Part shown: positions 27,018 through 34,682 of the stretch, one piece after another
Position numbering within the stretch: the stretch's first letter is position 1
Layout: each line of letters opens with the position of its first letter
Source of the DNA: a bacterium
GTDB lineage: Bacteria; DRYD01
Assembly: GCA_030549815.1 (NCBI GenBank)
Contig: JAUQQQ010000004.1
Location: forward strand, 20,038 to 84,037
Direction: 5' to 3'
DNA: 64,000 nt
Made by a program: the position numbers and the translations under genes
Notes under the pieces: generated by a model
Told to the model about the DNA's origin: nothing
The model's input: the letters and a program-made list of their open reading frames with translations, nothing else
The model's database searches: none

Positions 27018-27091
27018 CAGGGCGGAGAGGATTTGAACCCCCGACCAATGGATTTGGAGTCCACCGCTCTACCGGACTGAGCTACCGCCCT
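27018..27091 (-). tRNA. tRNA-Trp(CCA)
   Basis: A 74-nt cloverleaf on the minus strand: acceptor AGGGCGG/CCGCCCT, D stem GCTC/GAGC, anticodon stem GTGGA/TCCAT with loop CTCCAAA (anticodon CCA), T stem GGGGG/CCTCT with loop TTCAAAT. The discriminator is G, as usual for Trp; CCA is not encoded. A TATAAT box at 27102-27097 lies just before the 5' end, so the primary transcript may have almost no 5' leader. Confidence 0.97.
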
Positions 27092-27119
27092 ATACTATTA
27101 TATTTTGACAACGCAAAAT

Positions 27120-27416
27120 CTAACCCTTCTTTTGATTTCTCTTTAAATAATTAGAGTACCAAATACTAAAAACCCACCTCCATATAAAACTACTAAATAA
27201 CAAATAAACCAGAAAACCTAAACTATAGAAATAAAAATTAGGAAATAGTTTAACAAAAAGAAGAATAATCAAAACAAGAATAGAAAATCTAAAAAAGCTA
27301 TAAAAAACAAAATCAACCTTAAACTTCATCATAAAATACAAAAGTCTTGTAAATCCATCAATGAAAATAAGCAAACACAGAATTAGTATAAATACTACCA
27401 ATTCAAAACTATTCAT
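27120..27416 (-). CDS. Small multi-pass membrane protein
   Basis: A 98-aa hydrophobic protein with three likely membrane helices (about residues 6-25, 42-60 and 64-85) and a basic C-terminus (KRNQKKG). It starts 1 nt after the pilT stop and is followed by tRNA-Trp. I do not recognise the family. Its position suggests co-transcription with pilT. Confidence 0.6.
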   Translation of the reverse strand: MNSFELVVFILILCLLIFIDGFTRLLYFMMKFKVDFVFYSFFRFSILVLIILLFVKLFPNFYFYSLGFLVYLLFSSFIWRWVFSIWYSNYLKRNQKKG

Positions 27417-27417
27417 T

Positions 27418-28467
27418 TTATTCTATCATCCTAGCAATAACTTCTTTGTTTGTAGCATATCGGTATGCAGTTTCCTTAGTAATAACTCCTTGTCTATACA
27501 GATCAGCCAATCTTGCTTCTAATGAAATCATTCCTGCTTCTCTACCCGTATAAAGAACATTATAAAGCTGATGATGTTCCCCTTTTCTTATAAGGTTTCT
27601 AACTGCAGTATTTGCTATTACCATTTCATATGCTACTATTAAATTACCATCAACAGTAGGAATGAGAACTTGTGAAATAGAGCCATTCAATATGTTAGCC
27701 AACTGAGTCCTAACTTGATTTTGCTGAGAAGATGGAAACACATCTACTATTCTATCGATTGTATTGACAATACCAAAAGTATGTAAAGTAGAGAATACGA
27801 GGTGTCCCGTTTCAGCAGCTGTCAAAGCCAAACTTATACTCTCCATATCTCTCATTTCTCCGATTAAGATCACGTCAGGATCTTGCCTTAGAACATGCCT
27901 GAGAGCTTCATTAAAACTGTGGGTATCAACTCCTATTTCCCGCTGGTGTATTATTGATTTCTTATTTATATGAACATACTCTATAGGATCCTCAATTGTT
28001 ATTATATGCTTTGAAAAGTTATTATTTATAAAATCAATCATAGCTGCCAATGTTGTAGATTTACCAACACCCGTTGGTCCAGTTACCAAGAAAAATCCTC
28101 TTTCATAAGATGCCATTTCTGATAAAATATGGGGCAATCCCAATTCCTCCAAATTTTTGATCTTAAAAGGTATAGCCCTGATAGCAGCTGCTATTGTTCC
28201 TTTTTGAAAGTAAAGGTTTCCCCTAAAACGGCCCACATTCTCCAAAGAATATGAAAAATCTAATTCCCTCTTTCTTTCAAACTCCTCTATCTGTTCAGAA
28301 GTAAGCAAAGCAAAAACCATACTCCTAATCATATCGTTAGTTAAAGGGGGAAAATTGAGAGCCTTCAATTTTCCCTTTATCCTAAAAATAGGGGGAGACC
28401 CAACACCTAAGTGCAAATCACTTGCCTCCAATTTATGCATATTTTCTAAAAGCTCAAATATTAGCAT
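27418..28467 (-). CDS. pilT: Twitching-motility ATPase PilT
   Basis: A 349-aa secretion-ATPase that drives type IV pilus retraction from the cytoplasmic face of the inner membrane. Seen: the PAS-like N-domain with ASDLHLGVGSPP (residues 15-26), the AIRAIP motif near 95-100, Walker A GPTGVGKST (130-138), the Asp box, Walker B ILIGEMRD, and the His box STLHT. The C-terminal part ends in a full helical domain. The matching prepilins are scattered (1, 21854, 35683-37622); pilB and pilC are not in the window. It overlaps the SpoIID-like gene by 14 nt. Confidence 0.94.
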   Translation of the reverse strand: MLIFELLENMHKLEASDLHLGVGSPPIFRIKGKLKALNFPPLTNDMIRSMVFALLTSEQIEEFERKRELDFSYSLENVGRFRGNLYFQKGTIAAAIRAIPFKIKNLEELGLPHILSEMASYERGFFLVTGPTGVGKSTTLAAMIDFINNNFSKHIITIEDPIEYVHINKKSIIHQREIGVDTHSFNEALRHVLRQDPDVILIGEMRDMESISLALTAAETGHLVFSTLHTFGIVNTIDRIVDVFPSSQQNQVRTQLANILNGSISQVLIPTVDGNLIVAYEMVIANTAVRNLIRKGEHHQLYNVLYTGREAGMISLEARLADLYRQGVITKETAYRYATNKEVIARMIE

Positions 28468-29716
28468 TTTTCAACCACCTATCCTTATCAACTATTTCTA
28501 CTCCTTTATAATAATATTTTATTATTTCCTCACATTTAAAACCATTTTTAGCTAATACATTTGCTCCAAATTGACATAACCCAACTCCATGACCCAAACC
28601 AATTCCTTTAAAATTAACATAACCACCTTGGATCTTTATTTCTTTTAAATAAGGGCTTTTAACTACACTATAGCCCAAAAATTTTCTTACCTCCCAATTA
28701 TACAAACTATAAATAACTCCTCCATTATAAACAATATAAGTCCTGAAATTATTAGTATAAATATTATCAATAGAATAAACCCTTGTTTTTGTTAATTTTT
28801 CAATTGCTTTTTTTAAAGAGTAAGTTTCTACTTTATTTTCCCACTCCTTACCTTGATATAAGCACTTGACAGAAGTTAAATAATTTTCATTTTTGTTTAA
28901 CCTTGTGGGAAAAACTAATCTTCCATCCAGAGTTTGCCCTCCACAATTGGAATGATAAAGAGCCCATATAGGATAACCTTCATAAACAACGATTAAATTA
29001 TCAGTTTGCTGGACAGCTATATCAGTCCTTGGATTTTCTTTATCAACACCATAATAAGCTTGATCCATAACAGTAGAATACAGATCAAAAACTTCATTCT
29101 TCTTTCTTCTTTCTAAAGCAACTCTTATTGCATAAGTCCTTGCAATTATAGCTTGAGCTTTCAAAGCTTCAATATCCCAAGATACAGGCATCTCTGAAGG
29201 AACAACAGATCGCAAATAATCATCCATCGAGACCAAATTAATCAAATAATATTCATCGTTTTTATTCACAATAAAAAACTTGCCTCTATACTTCCTATCC
29301 CTATACTCAAGATAATTCGTAGATAATATCATTATGTCCTTAAAATTACTTACTTCATTCATCTGTGAATCATTATTATCATAATAAAATTTCAAAACAG
29401 GGTTGAGATTAAGAATAGTTAGCTGATTAGATAAATAAAACCCCCCTTGATATATAGACGGAAATTGATAAGTTGAATACCTCAAACTTATATTAGCTCC
29501 TTTCAAAATTAAATTAGTATTGTAAGGATTTATTCTATCTATTAAAACTCTCAAATTATCAAAATCCTTAAAATCTACATAATTTAAAGTATTTTGTAAA
29601 TTACTTTGATTAGCTTTAGGAAAAAGAATTAAGAACAAAATAAACAAAATAACAATAGTTTTCTTTATCTTTGGTTTAGAAGTTTGTAAAGGTTTATAAC
29701 TGTTGATAAATTGCAT
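28454..29716 (-). CDS. SpoIID/LytB-domain protein
   Basis: This 420-aa exported protein has a signal or anchor sequence (about residues 18-36) and a SpoIID domain: YLRSVVPSEMPVSWDIEALKAQAI, ARTYAIR, STVMDQAYYGVD, HSNCGGQT and the C-terminal GLGHGVGLCQFGA. SpoIID is a lytic transglycosylase acting on peptidoglycan denuded of stem peptides; outside sporulators such proteins serve in cell-wall remodelling. Nothing else here points to sporulation. The ATG lies inside the end of folD (52-nt overlap), and the GGAGGA that encodes folD's PGG motif acts as its ribosome site. Confidence 0.9.
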   Translation of the reverse strand: MQFINSYKPLQTSKPKIKKTIVILFILFLILFPKANQSNLQNTLNYVDFKDFDNLRVLIDRINPYNTNLILKGANISLRYSTYQFPSIYQGGFYLSNQLTILNLNPVLKFYYDNNDSQMNEVSNFKDIMILSTNYLEYRDRKYRGKFFIVNKNDEYYLINLVSMDDYLRSVVPSEMPVSWDIEALKAQAIIARTYAIRVALERRKKNEVFDLYSTVMDQAYYGVDKENPRTDIAVQQTDNLIVVYEGYPIWALYHSNCGGQTLDGRLVFPTRLNKNENYLTSVKCLYQGKEWENKVETYSLKKAIEKLTKTRVYSIDNIYTNNFRTYIVYNGGVIYSLYNWEVRKFLGYSVVKSPYLKEIKIQGGYVNFKGIGLGHGVGLCQFGANVLAKNGFKCEEIIKYYYKGVEIVDKDRWLKNANI

Positions 29717-30516
29717 AATAATCCTACTCCTCCGGGAACAGCAGATACTGCTTTTGCTATTCCTATTAAACTTTCTTTATTAACATCCCCCATTATTTTT
29801 CCATTAACCACTTCAAAACCTACATCTATAACAACAGCACCTTCTTTAACAAAAGAAGAATCTACTAAATTAACTTTGCCCGTAACAGAAATAATAATAT
29901 CCGCCTTTCTGCATTTCTCAGGTATATCGTAAGTGTGTTGATTTATAATTTGAACAGTGGAATCAAATTTTATTAGCAAATGTGCTATAGCTAAACCAGT
30001 GTATAAACTATTACCTAAAATAACAACATCTTTTTTCTGAAAATCTATTTCATAAAAACTCAACATCAGATATACAGCATTAGCAACTGAAGGTATAGCA
30101 ACACTTTCCAAATCCTCTTTCTTCGAAATAAGAAAATAATAATAATTTATAGGGTTTAGACAATCGAGATCTTTTTTAGGGTTTATTAATTCCAAAATTT
30201 TCTTACTAAAATTAAAAGGCAATGGTAATTCTACATTTATACCCAAAACTTTTTCATCATTTGATACTTTTTTTAACAAATTAATAAATTCGCCTTCATC
30301 AAGAGTGTGAATTGAATCAACATTAAACCCAACCTTTTCAAAAATCTTCTTTTGATTTATTGAAAAATAATTGTTATTTTTCATACCAAAATAAAATATA
30401 ACGATTTTATAGTCTTCGGTTTTTATTCTTTTCGTTATTTTTGATTTGTAATCTTCCAAAAGATGTTTATAGAAATCTCCTTTTAGGATAACGGTTTGGA
30501 TTTGGTTTTTCATCAT
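29665..30516 (-). CDS. folD: FolD-like methylenetetrahydrofolate dehydrogenase/cyclohydrolase, divergent
   Basis: The 283-aa protein keeps the FolD frame: ELPLP near residue 98, NPKKDLDCLNP, VVILGNSLYTG (Rossmann loop, usually GrSxivG), KADIIISVTGK, GAVVIDVGFE and SAVPGGVG. Several catalytic positions differ. The Y-x3-K pair that acts in cyclohydrolase appears as FSINQK, where the lysine aligns with Gln, and the PCTP motif is PSVA. It may have lost cyclohydrolase activity or changed substrate. Length is typical. It sits between lepB and the SpoIID-like gene. Confidence 0.75.
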   Translation of the reverse strand: MMKNQIQTVILKGDFYKHLLEDYKSKITKRIKTEDYKIVIFYFGMKNNNYFSINQKKIFEKVGFNVDSIHTLDEGEFINLLKKVSNDEKVLGINVELPLPFNFSKKILELINPKKDLDCLNPINYYYFLISKKEDLESVAIPSVANAVYLMLSFYEIDFQKKDVVILGNSLYTGLAIAHLLIKFDSTVQIINQHTYDIPEKCRKADIIISVTGKVNLVDSSFVKEGAVVIDVGFEVVNGKIMGDVNKESLIGIAKAVSAVPGGVGLLCNLSTVINLYKLLNQR

Positions 30517-31175
30517 TTTTTATTCTCTTCGAAAGGGTTAGAAAGAATTCTTATTCTGTTTGGTGGAAAGATTATAATCAACGCTTTTGCTTTTATATCG
30601 CTTTCTTGGACAAAAGGTTCAGACCATAAATGGCTATCATAACTATTTGGTCTATTGTCTCCCAAGAAAAAGTAGCTTTTTAAAGGAACTTTCACAGGCC
30701 CATAATCATAGTAATCTTTATAAACCACATAATCCTCTTTTATGTATTTGTCATTAACATACAAATTTCCGGAAACTACCATTATCTTTTCATTAGGTAA
30801 TCCTATCAACCTTTTTATATAAAGTTTATTATCTACAGGGGGTTTAAATATAACTATATCTCCTCTTTTTAATTTTAGTTCATTTTTACCAGAAAACCAG
30901 AGTTTGTTTATACCCAAAACAATATCACCAGGCTTAAGAGTCGGTTCCATAGAAGAAGATGGTATTATGTATAATCTTCCTATAAGGAGTATAAATAAAA
31001 ATGCAAAAATACCAGCAGTAAGAGCACTATCAACCCATTCTAAAACAGTCTTTCTACTTACTTTTTTGAGAAAATTGGGTAACCAAAAGCGGGGAAAAGA
31101 AAAAAAATCATTAACAATTCCTAACCTTACCAAAAAAAGCACGATTATTAATACAGCCAAAGCCCATTCACTCAC
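30513..31175 (-). CDS. lepB: Signal peptidase I
   Basis: A 220-aa inner-membrane protease that removes signal peptides from exported proteins. Two hydrophobic helices are present (residues about 4-20 and 50-70), followed by the catalytic serine in SSSMEPTL (S75), the box C region KRGDIVIFKPP, the catalytic lysine in YIKRLIGLP (K121) and the GDNRPNSYDSH box. The order and length match bacterial LepB. It overlaps the nucleotidyltransferase gene upstream by 8 nt and folD by 4 nt. Confidence 0.95.
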   Translation of the reverse strand: MSEWALAVLIIVLFLVRLGIVNDFFSFPRFWLPNFLKKVSRKTVLEWVDSALTAGIFAFLFILLIGRLYIIPSSSMEPTLKPGDIVLGINKLWFSGKNELKLKRGDIVIFKPPVDNKLYIKRLIGLPNEKIMVVSGNLYVNDKYIKEDYVVYKDYYDYGPVKVPLKSYFFLGDNRPNSYDSHLWSEPFVQESDIKAKALIIIFPPNRIRILSNPFEENKK

Positions 31176-31995
31176 TATTAACCACCCTCAATAATCTATT
31201 TTTTACAATTTCTTCATAATCCTTCAAATCTTGCATACTATCAATGTTAAATGCCAAATTAGCAAAATTTGTTAATAATCCATGTGCTTTAATATTAAAA
31301 ATCTCACTTAATTTTCTTTCTAATTCGATAACGGTCATATTTCCAGAAATTAATTTCAGAATAGTAAAAAAGTCGACATTGAGATCTTTTGCAATCTTAA
31401 TAGGATCTTTTCTGTTTTCTAAAATTCCTTTTACTTTGTCCCAAATAGATAAAAAAATGTTTTCCTTTATTACCAATATGCCCGTACCACAAAAACTATC
31501 TTTCTTTAACTTTACAAAAGTCCTTCTTTTTACCAAATTTCCACCAAACTGAACTTTATAAACTTCCTTACTAACAAAAGGAAAGAAAACATCTCCATCT
31601 AACAAAGAAAATCTTTTAAGAATATCATCTAAACTTTCAAAATCAATCAATGGTGTATCTGTTGCAATAAATAATAAATACCTATTTTCTTCTATAGTTT
31701 CTTTTCTCAAATTAACAAAATTAGATACAGTATCTACTAATTTTTCCCCACCTCTTACAAAAATTACATTCCTATCAGGCAATGACAATTTACTTTTAAA
31801 ATCATTCTCATCAATATCAGGAGGGAAAAGAATATAAATACTTTCCAAAATTAACCGATAATCTTGGTAATTTACTTTATCAATTATGTTTAAAATTTCC
31901 TGGATAATAAAATTATTATTGGGGGTCTTAAAAAAGCATTTATATTCATTACTTAGCTTTCCTCCTGCTAATAGAATAGCGATTATTTTTTTCAT
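31168..31995 (-). CDS. MobA-like nucleotidyltransferase
   Basis: The N-terminus AILLAGGKLS is the NTP-binding loop of the MobA/GlmU/IspD-type Rossmann nucleotidyltransferases, and FIATDTPLIDFESLDD contains the metal-binding Asp expected near residue 112. The usual GxGxR..K pattern is degenerate (LAGGKLSNEYKCF). Similar proteins transfer GMP or CMP to cofactors or sugars; the substrate is unknown. The C-terminal 70 residues form an additional helical part. It overlaps the PrmA-like gene by 4 nt and lepB by 8 nt. Confidence 0.75.
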   Translation of the reverse strand: MKKIIAILLAGGKLSNEYKCFFKTPNNNFIIQEILNIIDKVNYQDYRLILESIYILFPPDIDENDFKSKLSLPDRNVIFVRGGEKLVDTVSNFVNLRKETIEENRYLLFIATDTPLIDFESLDDILKRFSLLDGDVFFPFVSKEVYKVQFGGNLVKRRTFVKLKKDSFCGTGILVIKENIFLSIWDKVKGILENRKDPIKIAKDLNVDFFTILKLISGNMTVIELERKLSEIFNIKAHGLLTNFANLAFNIDSMQDLKDYEEIVKNRLLRVVNSE

Positions 31996-32888
31996 ATTTT
32001 CAACCTACCAATCACCACTACCCAATTTTTCAACTGATCATAATTCAAGTCATATTGATCCAAATAGTTATCAAATTCTTTATTAATCTTTTCTACAAAT
32101 TCTTTTAAAGTTTCATGATTACTTTTTTTTACACCTGAAATTATAACAAAATCAAAATAGAAATCTTCTTGTTTAAAATATTGGAAGCAAGAAGATAATA
32201 CAAAGAGAGGGACATTTATAATAAAAACTTTTTTCTCAAAAAAAGATAATTTTTCCAGGTTTATAAATTTGAGGTTAGCAGCACAAACAGAAAACAATTC
32301 CAACTTATTTAACTCATAATTTTTCTTTGCCTCGTTTAAACTTTGAAAATCTATTTCGATAGATAAAACCCAAGAATTAGGTAATATTTTCTTTGAAGCA
32401 ATAGATAATATCCCGCTACCACTGCCGTAGTCAATTATTATCGTTTTATAATCCTCAATTTGCTTTAAAAACAAAGGTAATTTATCAAGGATCAATTTAG
32501 TCGAAGGATGGTCTCCCGTGCCTTCAGCAAAATCAAAACCACGCAAATATATAGGTATCTTCTCATTAACTGATGTATCCAAACGAGGAGTTATAACAAA
32601 ATAATCCGTTTCTATATCTTCCGTAGAATCTATAACCATCTGTTCATATTCGTTTTCATAAAGGGGATAATTAAAAATTTTCACAACCACACTAACTAAA
32701 TTATTCAAAAACAAAAAAGAATACACCGAGTAAAGCACTTTTTTCAAACTTTTTTTAGGTACAACTATTAAAGTGGGTGGGCTAAACGTTTTAAAACCTA
32801 TAAAAACTGTTTCACTTAGATATAAAGAAACCAATAATTTTTGCACTATAGAAATGTCGTTAAAAACTATCTTTAAAGCTCTAATCAT
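31992..32888 (-). CDS. prmA: PrmA-like (ribosomal protein L11) methyltransferase
   Basis: A 298-aa class I SAM methyltransferase. The PrmA signature FAEGTGDHPSTKLILDKL (family AFGTGxHxTT) is clear near residues 114-131, followed by the SAM loop IDYGSGSGILSIA and the acidic end of strand 2 in SIEID. The substrate motif NxLxxx appears as INVPLF, and the SGV near the end matches lilSGi. It probably trimethylates L11, though the N-terminal domain is divergent. The start overlaps nothing; it begins about 100 nt after the sigma gene stop. Confidence 0.8.
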   Translation of the reverse strand: MIRALKIVFNDISIVQKLLVSLYLSETVFIGFKTFSPPTLIVVPKKSLKKVLYSVYSFLFLNNLVSVVVKIFNYPLYENEYEQMVIDSTEDIETDYFVITPRLDTSVNEKIPIYLRGFDFAEGTGDHPSTKLILDKLPLFLKQIEDYKTIIIDYGSGSGILSIASKKILPNSWVLSIEIDFQSLNEAKKNYELNKLELFSVCAANLKFINLEKLSFFEKKVFIINVPLFVLSSCFQYFKQEDFYFDFVIISGVKKSNHETLKEFVEKINKEFDNYLDQYDLNYDQLKNWVVVIGRLKI

Positions 32889-32991
32889 ATAAACACGCTG
32901 TTAATTTTAATTTCTGCAAAAATAAAACCCCTCCTTTAAGTCATCCTAAGATTATACAATCAAGTATGAACTTCCAAAACTTATATACTTC

Positions 32992-33447
32992 CTAATCAAC
33001 AAATTTAGACAACTTCTTTATTGCCTTATTAAATTTAGAAATGACAGTGTTAATATTTTTATTTAGTATTTGTGATATTTCCTTAAAAGTAAGATTATCA
33101 ACAATTTTCATTTTGATTATAAATCTTTCTTCTTCAGATAAATTAGATATAATTCTTTCAAATTCTATTTTACTGTCCAATTCTTCTTTTGTTAATATAT
33201 CATTATTAATAGGGTATACTCGTTTTTTAGTCCTGACCATGTCTATCATTAAATTGCGTGCTATTGAAAAAAGATATGAATTATAATTTTTAACTCTATC
33301 AATATTTTGCATAAATTTAATGAAAACTTGGTGGATAAGATCCTCTACATCAAAAATAAAGTTTTTTTTAATAAAAAAGTTTTTCAATTTATTATAGTTT
33401 TCTTTGTATAATCTCTCAACTTCTGCTTTTCTTTTTGCATCTAACAT
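32992..33447 (-). CDS. ECF-type RNA polymerase sigma factor
   Basis: A 151-aa sigma-70 family protein with only regions 2 and 4. Region 2 includes DVEDLIHQVFIKFMQN and YLFSIARNLMIDMVR (about residues 33-72), and region 4 the helix-turn-helix LTFKEISQILNKNINTVISKFNKAIKKL near the C-terminus. It would direct polymerase to stress- or envelope-related promoters. The ATG has no Shine-Dalgarno sequence; instead a strong hairpin with T-run ends about 10 nt before it. It is the last gene of a set with an anti-sigma factor and a small periplasmic protein. Confidence 0.9.
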   Translation of the reverse strand: MLDAKRKAEVERLYKENYNKLKNFFIKKNFIFDVEDLIHQVFIKFMQNIDRVKNYNSYLFSIARNLMIDMVRTKKRVYPINNDILTKEELDSKIEFERIISNLSEEERFIIKMKIVDNLTFKEISQILNKNINTVISKFNKAIKKLSKFVD

Positions 33448-33456
33448 ATTTATTTC

Positions 33457-33485
33457 AAAAAGGGGGGGGCTTAAAGCCCCCTTTC
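33457..33485 (-). terminator. Terminator-like hairpin directly before the ECF sigma gene
   Basis: On the minus strand AAAGGGGGCTT pairs with AAGCCCCC...TTT, followed by TTTTTG: a GC stem with a T-run, i.e. an intrinsic terminator. It lies between the sensor-protein stop and the sigma ATG, so most transcripts should end before the sigma gene. The 3' arm contains an uninterrupted run of 8 C (plus-strand G at 33462-33469), which could vary in length by slippage. Confidence 0.75.
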
Positions 33486-33494
33486 TACTAATTA

Positions 33495-34136
33495 TTATTT
33501 CTTAGTTTCTTGACTCTTATTTGATTCCATTTTTTTTATATCTTCTTTTACCATTTCTTTAATTCTCTTCAACATACTTTCTACCTTTTCTTCTTTTTTA
33601 GCAACAAACTCCTTTAATTTTATTTCCATTATCTTTGCCACATTATCATGGATAGTAGAAATAATAGGTCTTGCTTGTTTATCAAATTCTTCCTCTTTAA
33701 TTTTACCTTCCTTATAGTCTATAGTCAATTTTGCCAATTTAGTTTCCTCATTTATTTGATCTGTAACAACATTCTTTAATTCTTGGTTATCACTTTTGCT
33801 TATTTGCAAATACATAACCCCAAATTTTTTAACTAACTTTTTATACATTTTTGGATCTTTATTTTTCAGATTGTTTAACAAATCATAAGTTTCAGGATGA
33901 TTACTTTTCAGGTAATTCCAAAATTCTTGATTATTTTCTATATTTTTTACTTCTTTACCAAATGGTAAGCTTTCCTTCTTATTATATTCAACATTATGTG
34001 CTTTTTTATCATCAGCAAATACTTTACCTTCTTTAATATTAGTAAAGTTCAAGATTATACCTGTGATAAACAGAGTAATAATAGCAATGATTATAAATAC
34101 CACTTTAACTTTTCCTTTATTATTCATACTCATCAC
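33495..34136 (-). CDS. Membrane-anchored helical periplasmic protein (CpxP/sensor-like)
   Basis: This 213-aa protein has an N-terminal membrane helix (about residues 10-30) and an otherwise helical, highly charged body ending in a Lys-rich tail (IKKMESNKSQETKK). Its shape recalls CpxP/heavy-metal-sensor (CnrX, ZraP) proteins that work with ECF systems, but I see no defining LTxxQ motif. It overlaps the anti-sigma gene by 17 nt and precedes the sigma gene, so a role in sensing envelope stress is inferred from the neighbours only. Confidence 0.6.
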   Translation of the reverse strand: MMSMNNKGKVKVVFIIIAIITLFITGIILNFTNIKEGKVFADDKKAHNVEYNKKESLPFGKEVKNIENNQEFWNYLKSNHPETYDLLNNLKNKDPKMYKKLVKKFGVMYLQISKSDNQELKNVVTDQINEETKLAKLTIDYKEGKIKEEEFDKQARPIISTIHDNVAKIMEIKLKEFVAKKEEKVESMLKRIKEMVKEDIKKMESNKSQETKK

Positions 34137-34554
34137 CTCCTGTTAATACTACTTGCATAATTTCAAATTCATATATTTTTTCTTCAAAATAATTAATAGA
34201 TAACTCACTCTCCTTTTTAATTAAACCCTTTTTAATTACGCTAATTGAATCAAAATTAGGGAAAAATAAAAACAAAACAATAAAAAGCATTGTGTATATA
34301 GCAAATCTAAAGTATTTAAAAACGTATAAATTATTCTTTTCGTAATCAAACGACCTTTCATTCAATTTTTCCTTATTTTGATTTAATAATTTTATTACTT
34401 TAAGGGCTTTATTTAACTTTTTCTGACAAAGAATACATTCATTCAAATGTTTTTCTATTTTTTCTCTTTCTCCCTTATTCTTGAATTCATTAAAAATGAA
34501 AAAATACAATTGTTCATCTTTTATACATTTTTTATTCATACCAAACCAACCCAT
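34120..34554 (-). CDS. Anti-sigma factor with zinc-finger (ZAS) domain
   Basis: A 144-aa protein with the H-x3-C-x2-C zinc motif HLNECILCQ (H36, C40, C43) in the N-terminal cytoplasmic part, one membrane helix (about residues 83-101), and a short C-terminal periplasmic part. This is the layout of zinc-binding anti-sigma factors, which hold an ECF sigma inactive at the membrane. It is the promoter-proximal gene of the set, ahead of the sensor-like protein and the sigma factor. The order is the reverse of the usual sigma-then-anti-sigma. Confidence 0.85.
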   Translation of the reverse strand: MGWFGMNKKCIKDEQLYFFIFNEFKNKGEREKIEKHLNECILCQKKLNKALKVIKLLNQNKEKLNERSFDYEKNNLYVFKYFRFAIYTMLFIVLFLFFPNFDSISVIKKGLIKKESELSINYFEEKIYEFEIMQVVLTGGDEYE

Positions 34555-34603
34555 TTTTTTACCAACCTTCTTTTTTCAATTTTAATAGACGAAAAAAATG
34601 GAT

Positions 34604-34621
34604 TTTTTATTGCAATAAAAA
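34604..34621. promoter_or_regulatory. 18-bp perfect palindrome between pfkA and the anti-sigma gene
   Basis: TTTTTATTGCAATAAAAA is a perfect 18-bp palindrome centred in the 128-nt gap between divergent starts, 61 nt before the pfkA ATG. It is well placed for a dimeric regulator controlling either or both genes. I cannot name the regulator. A TATAAA at about 34627-34632 on the plus strand may be the pfkA -10. Confidence 0.45.
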
Positions 34622-34682
34622 GGTTTTTATAAATAAAGTAAAGAAAAATATATAAGATAAAAAGAAAAAAGGAGGAAAAGGA

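Noticed and set aside
27010-27048. ATG start for the LptD-like protein at 27048
   Set aside because: It would translate part of tRNA-Trp; the signal peptide begins at GTG 27009.
28454-29716. Evidence of sporulation from the SpoIID-like protein
   Set aside because: SpoIID domains are widespread in non-sporulating bacteria, and an LptD-like protein and other genes suggest a diderm; no other spore gene is present.
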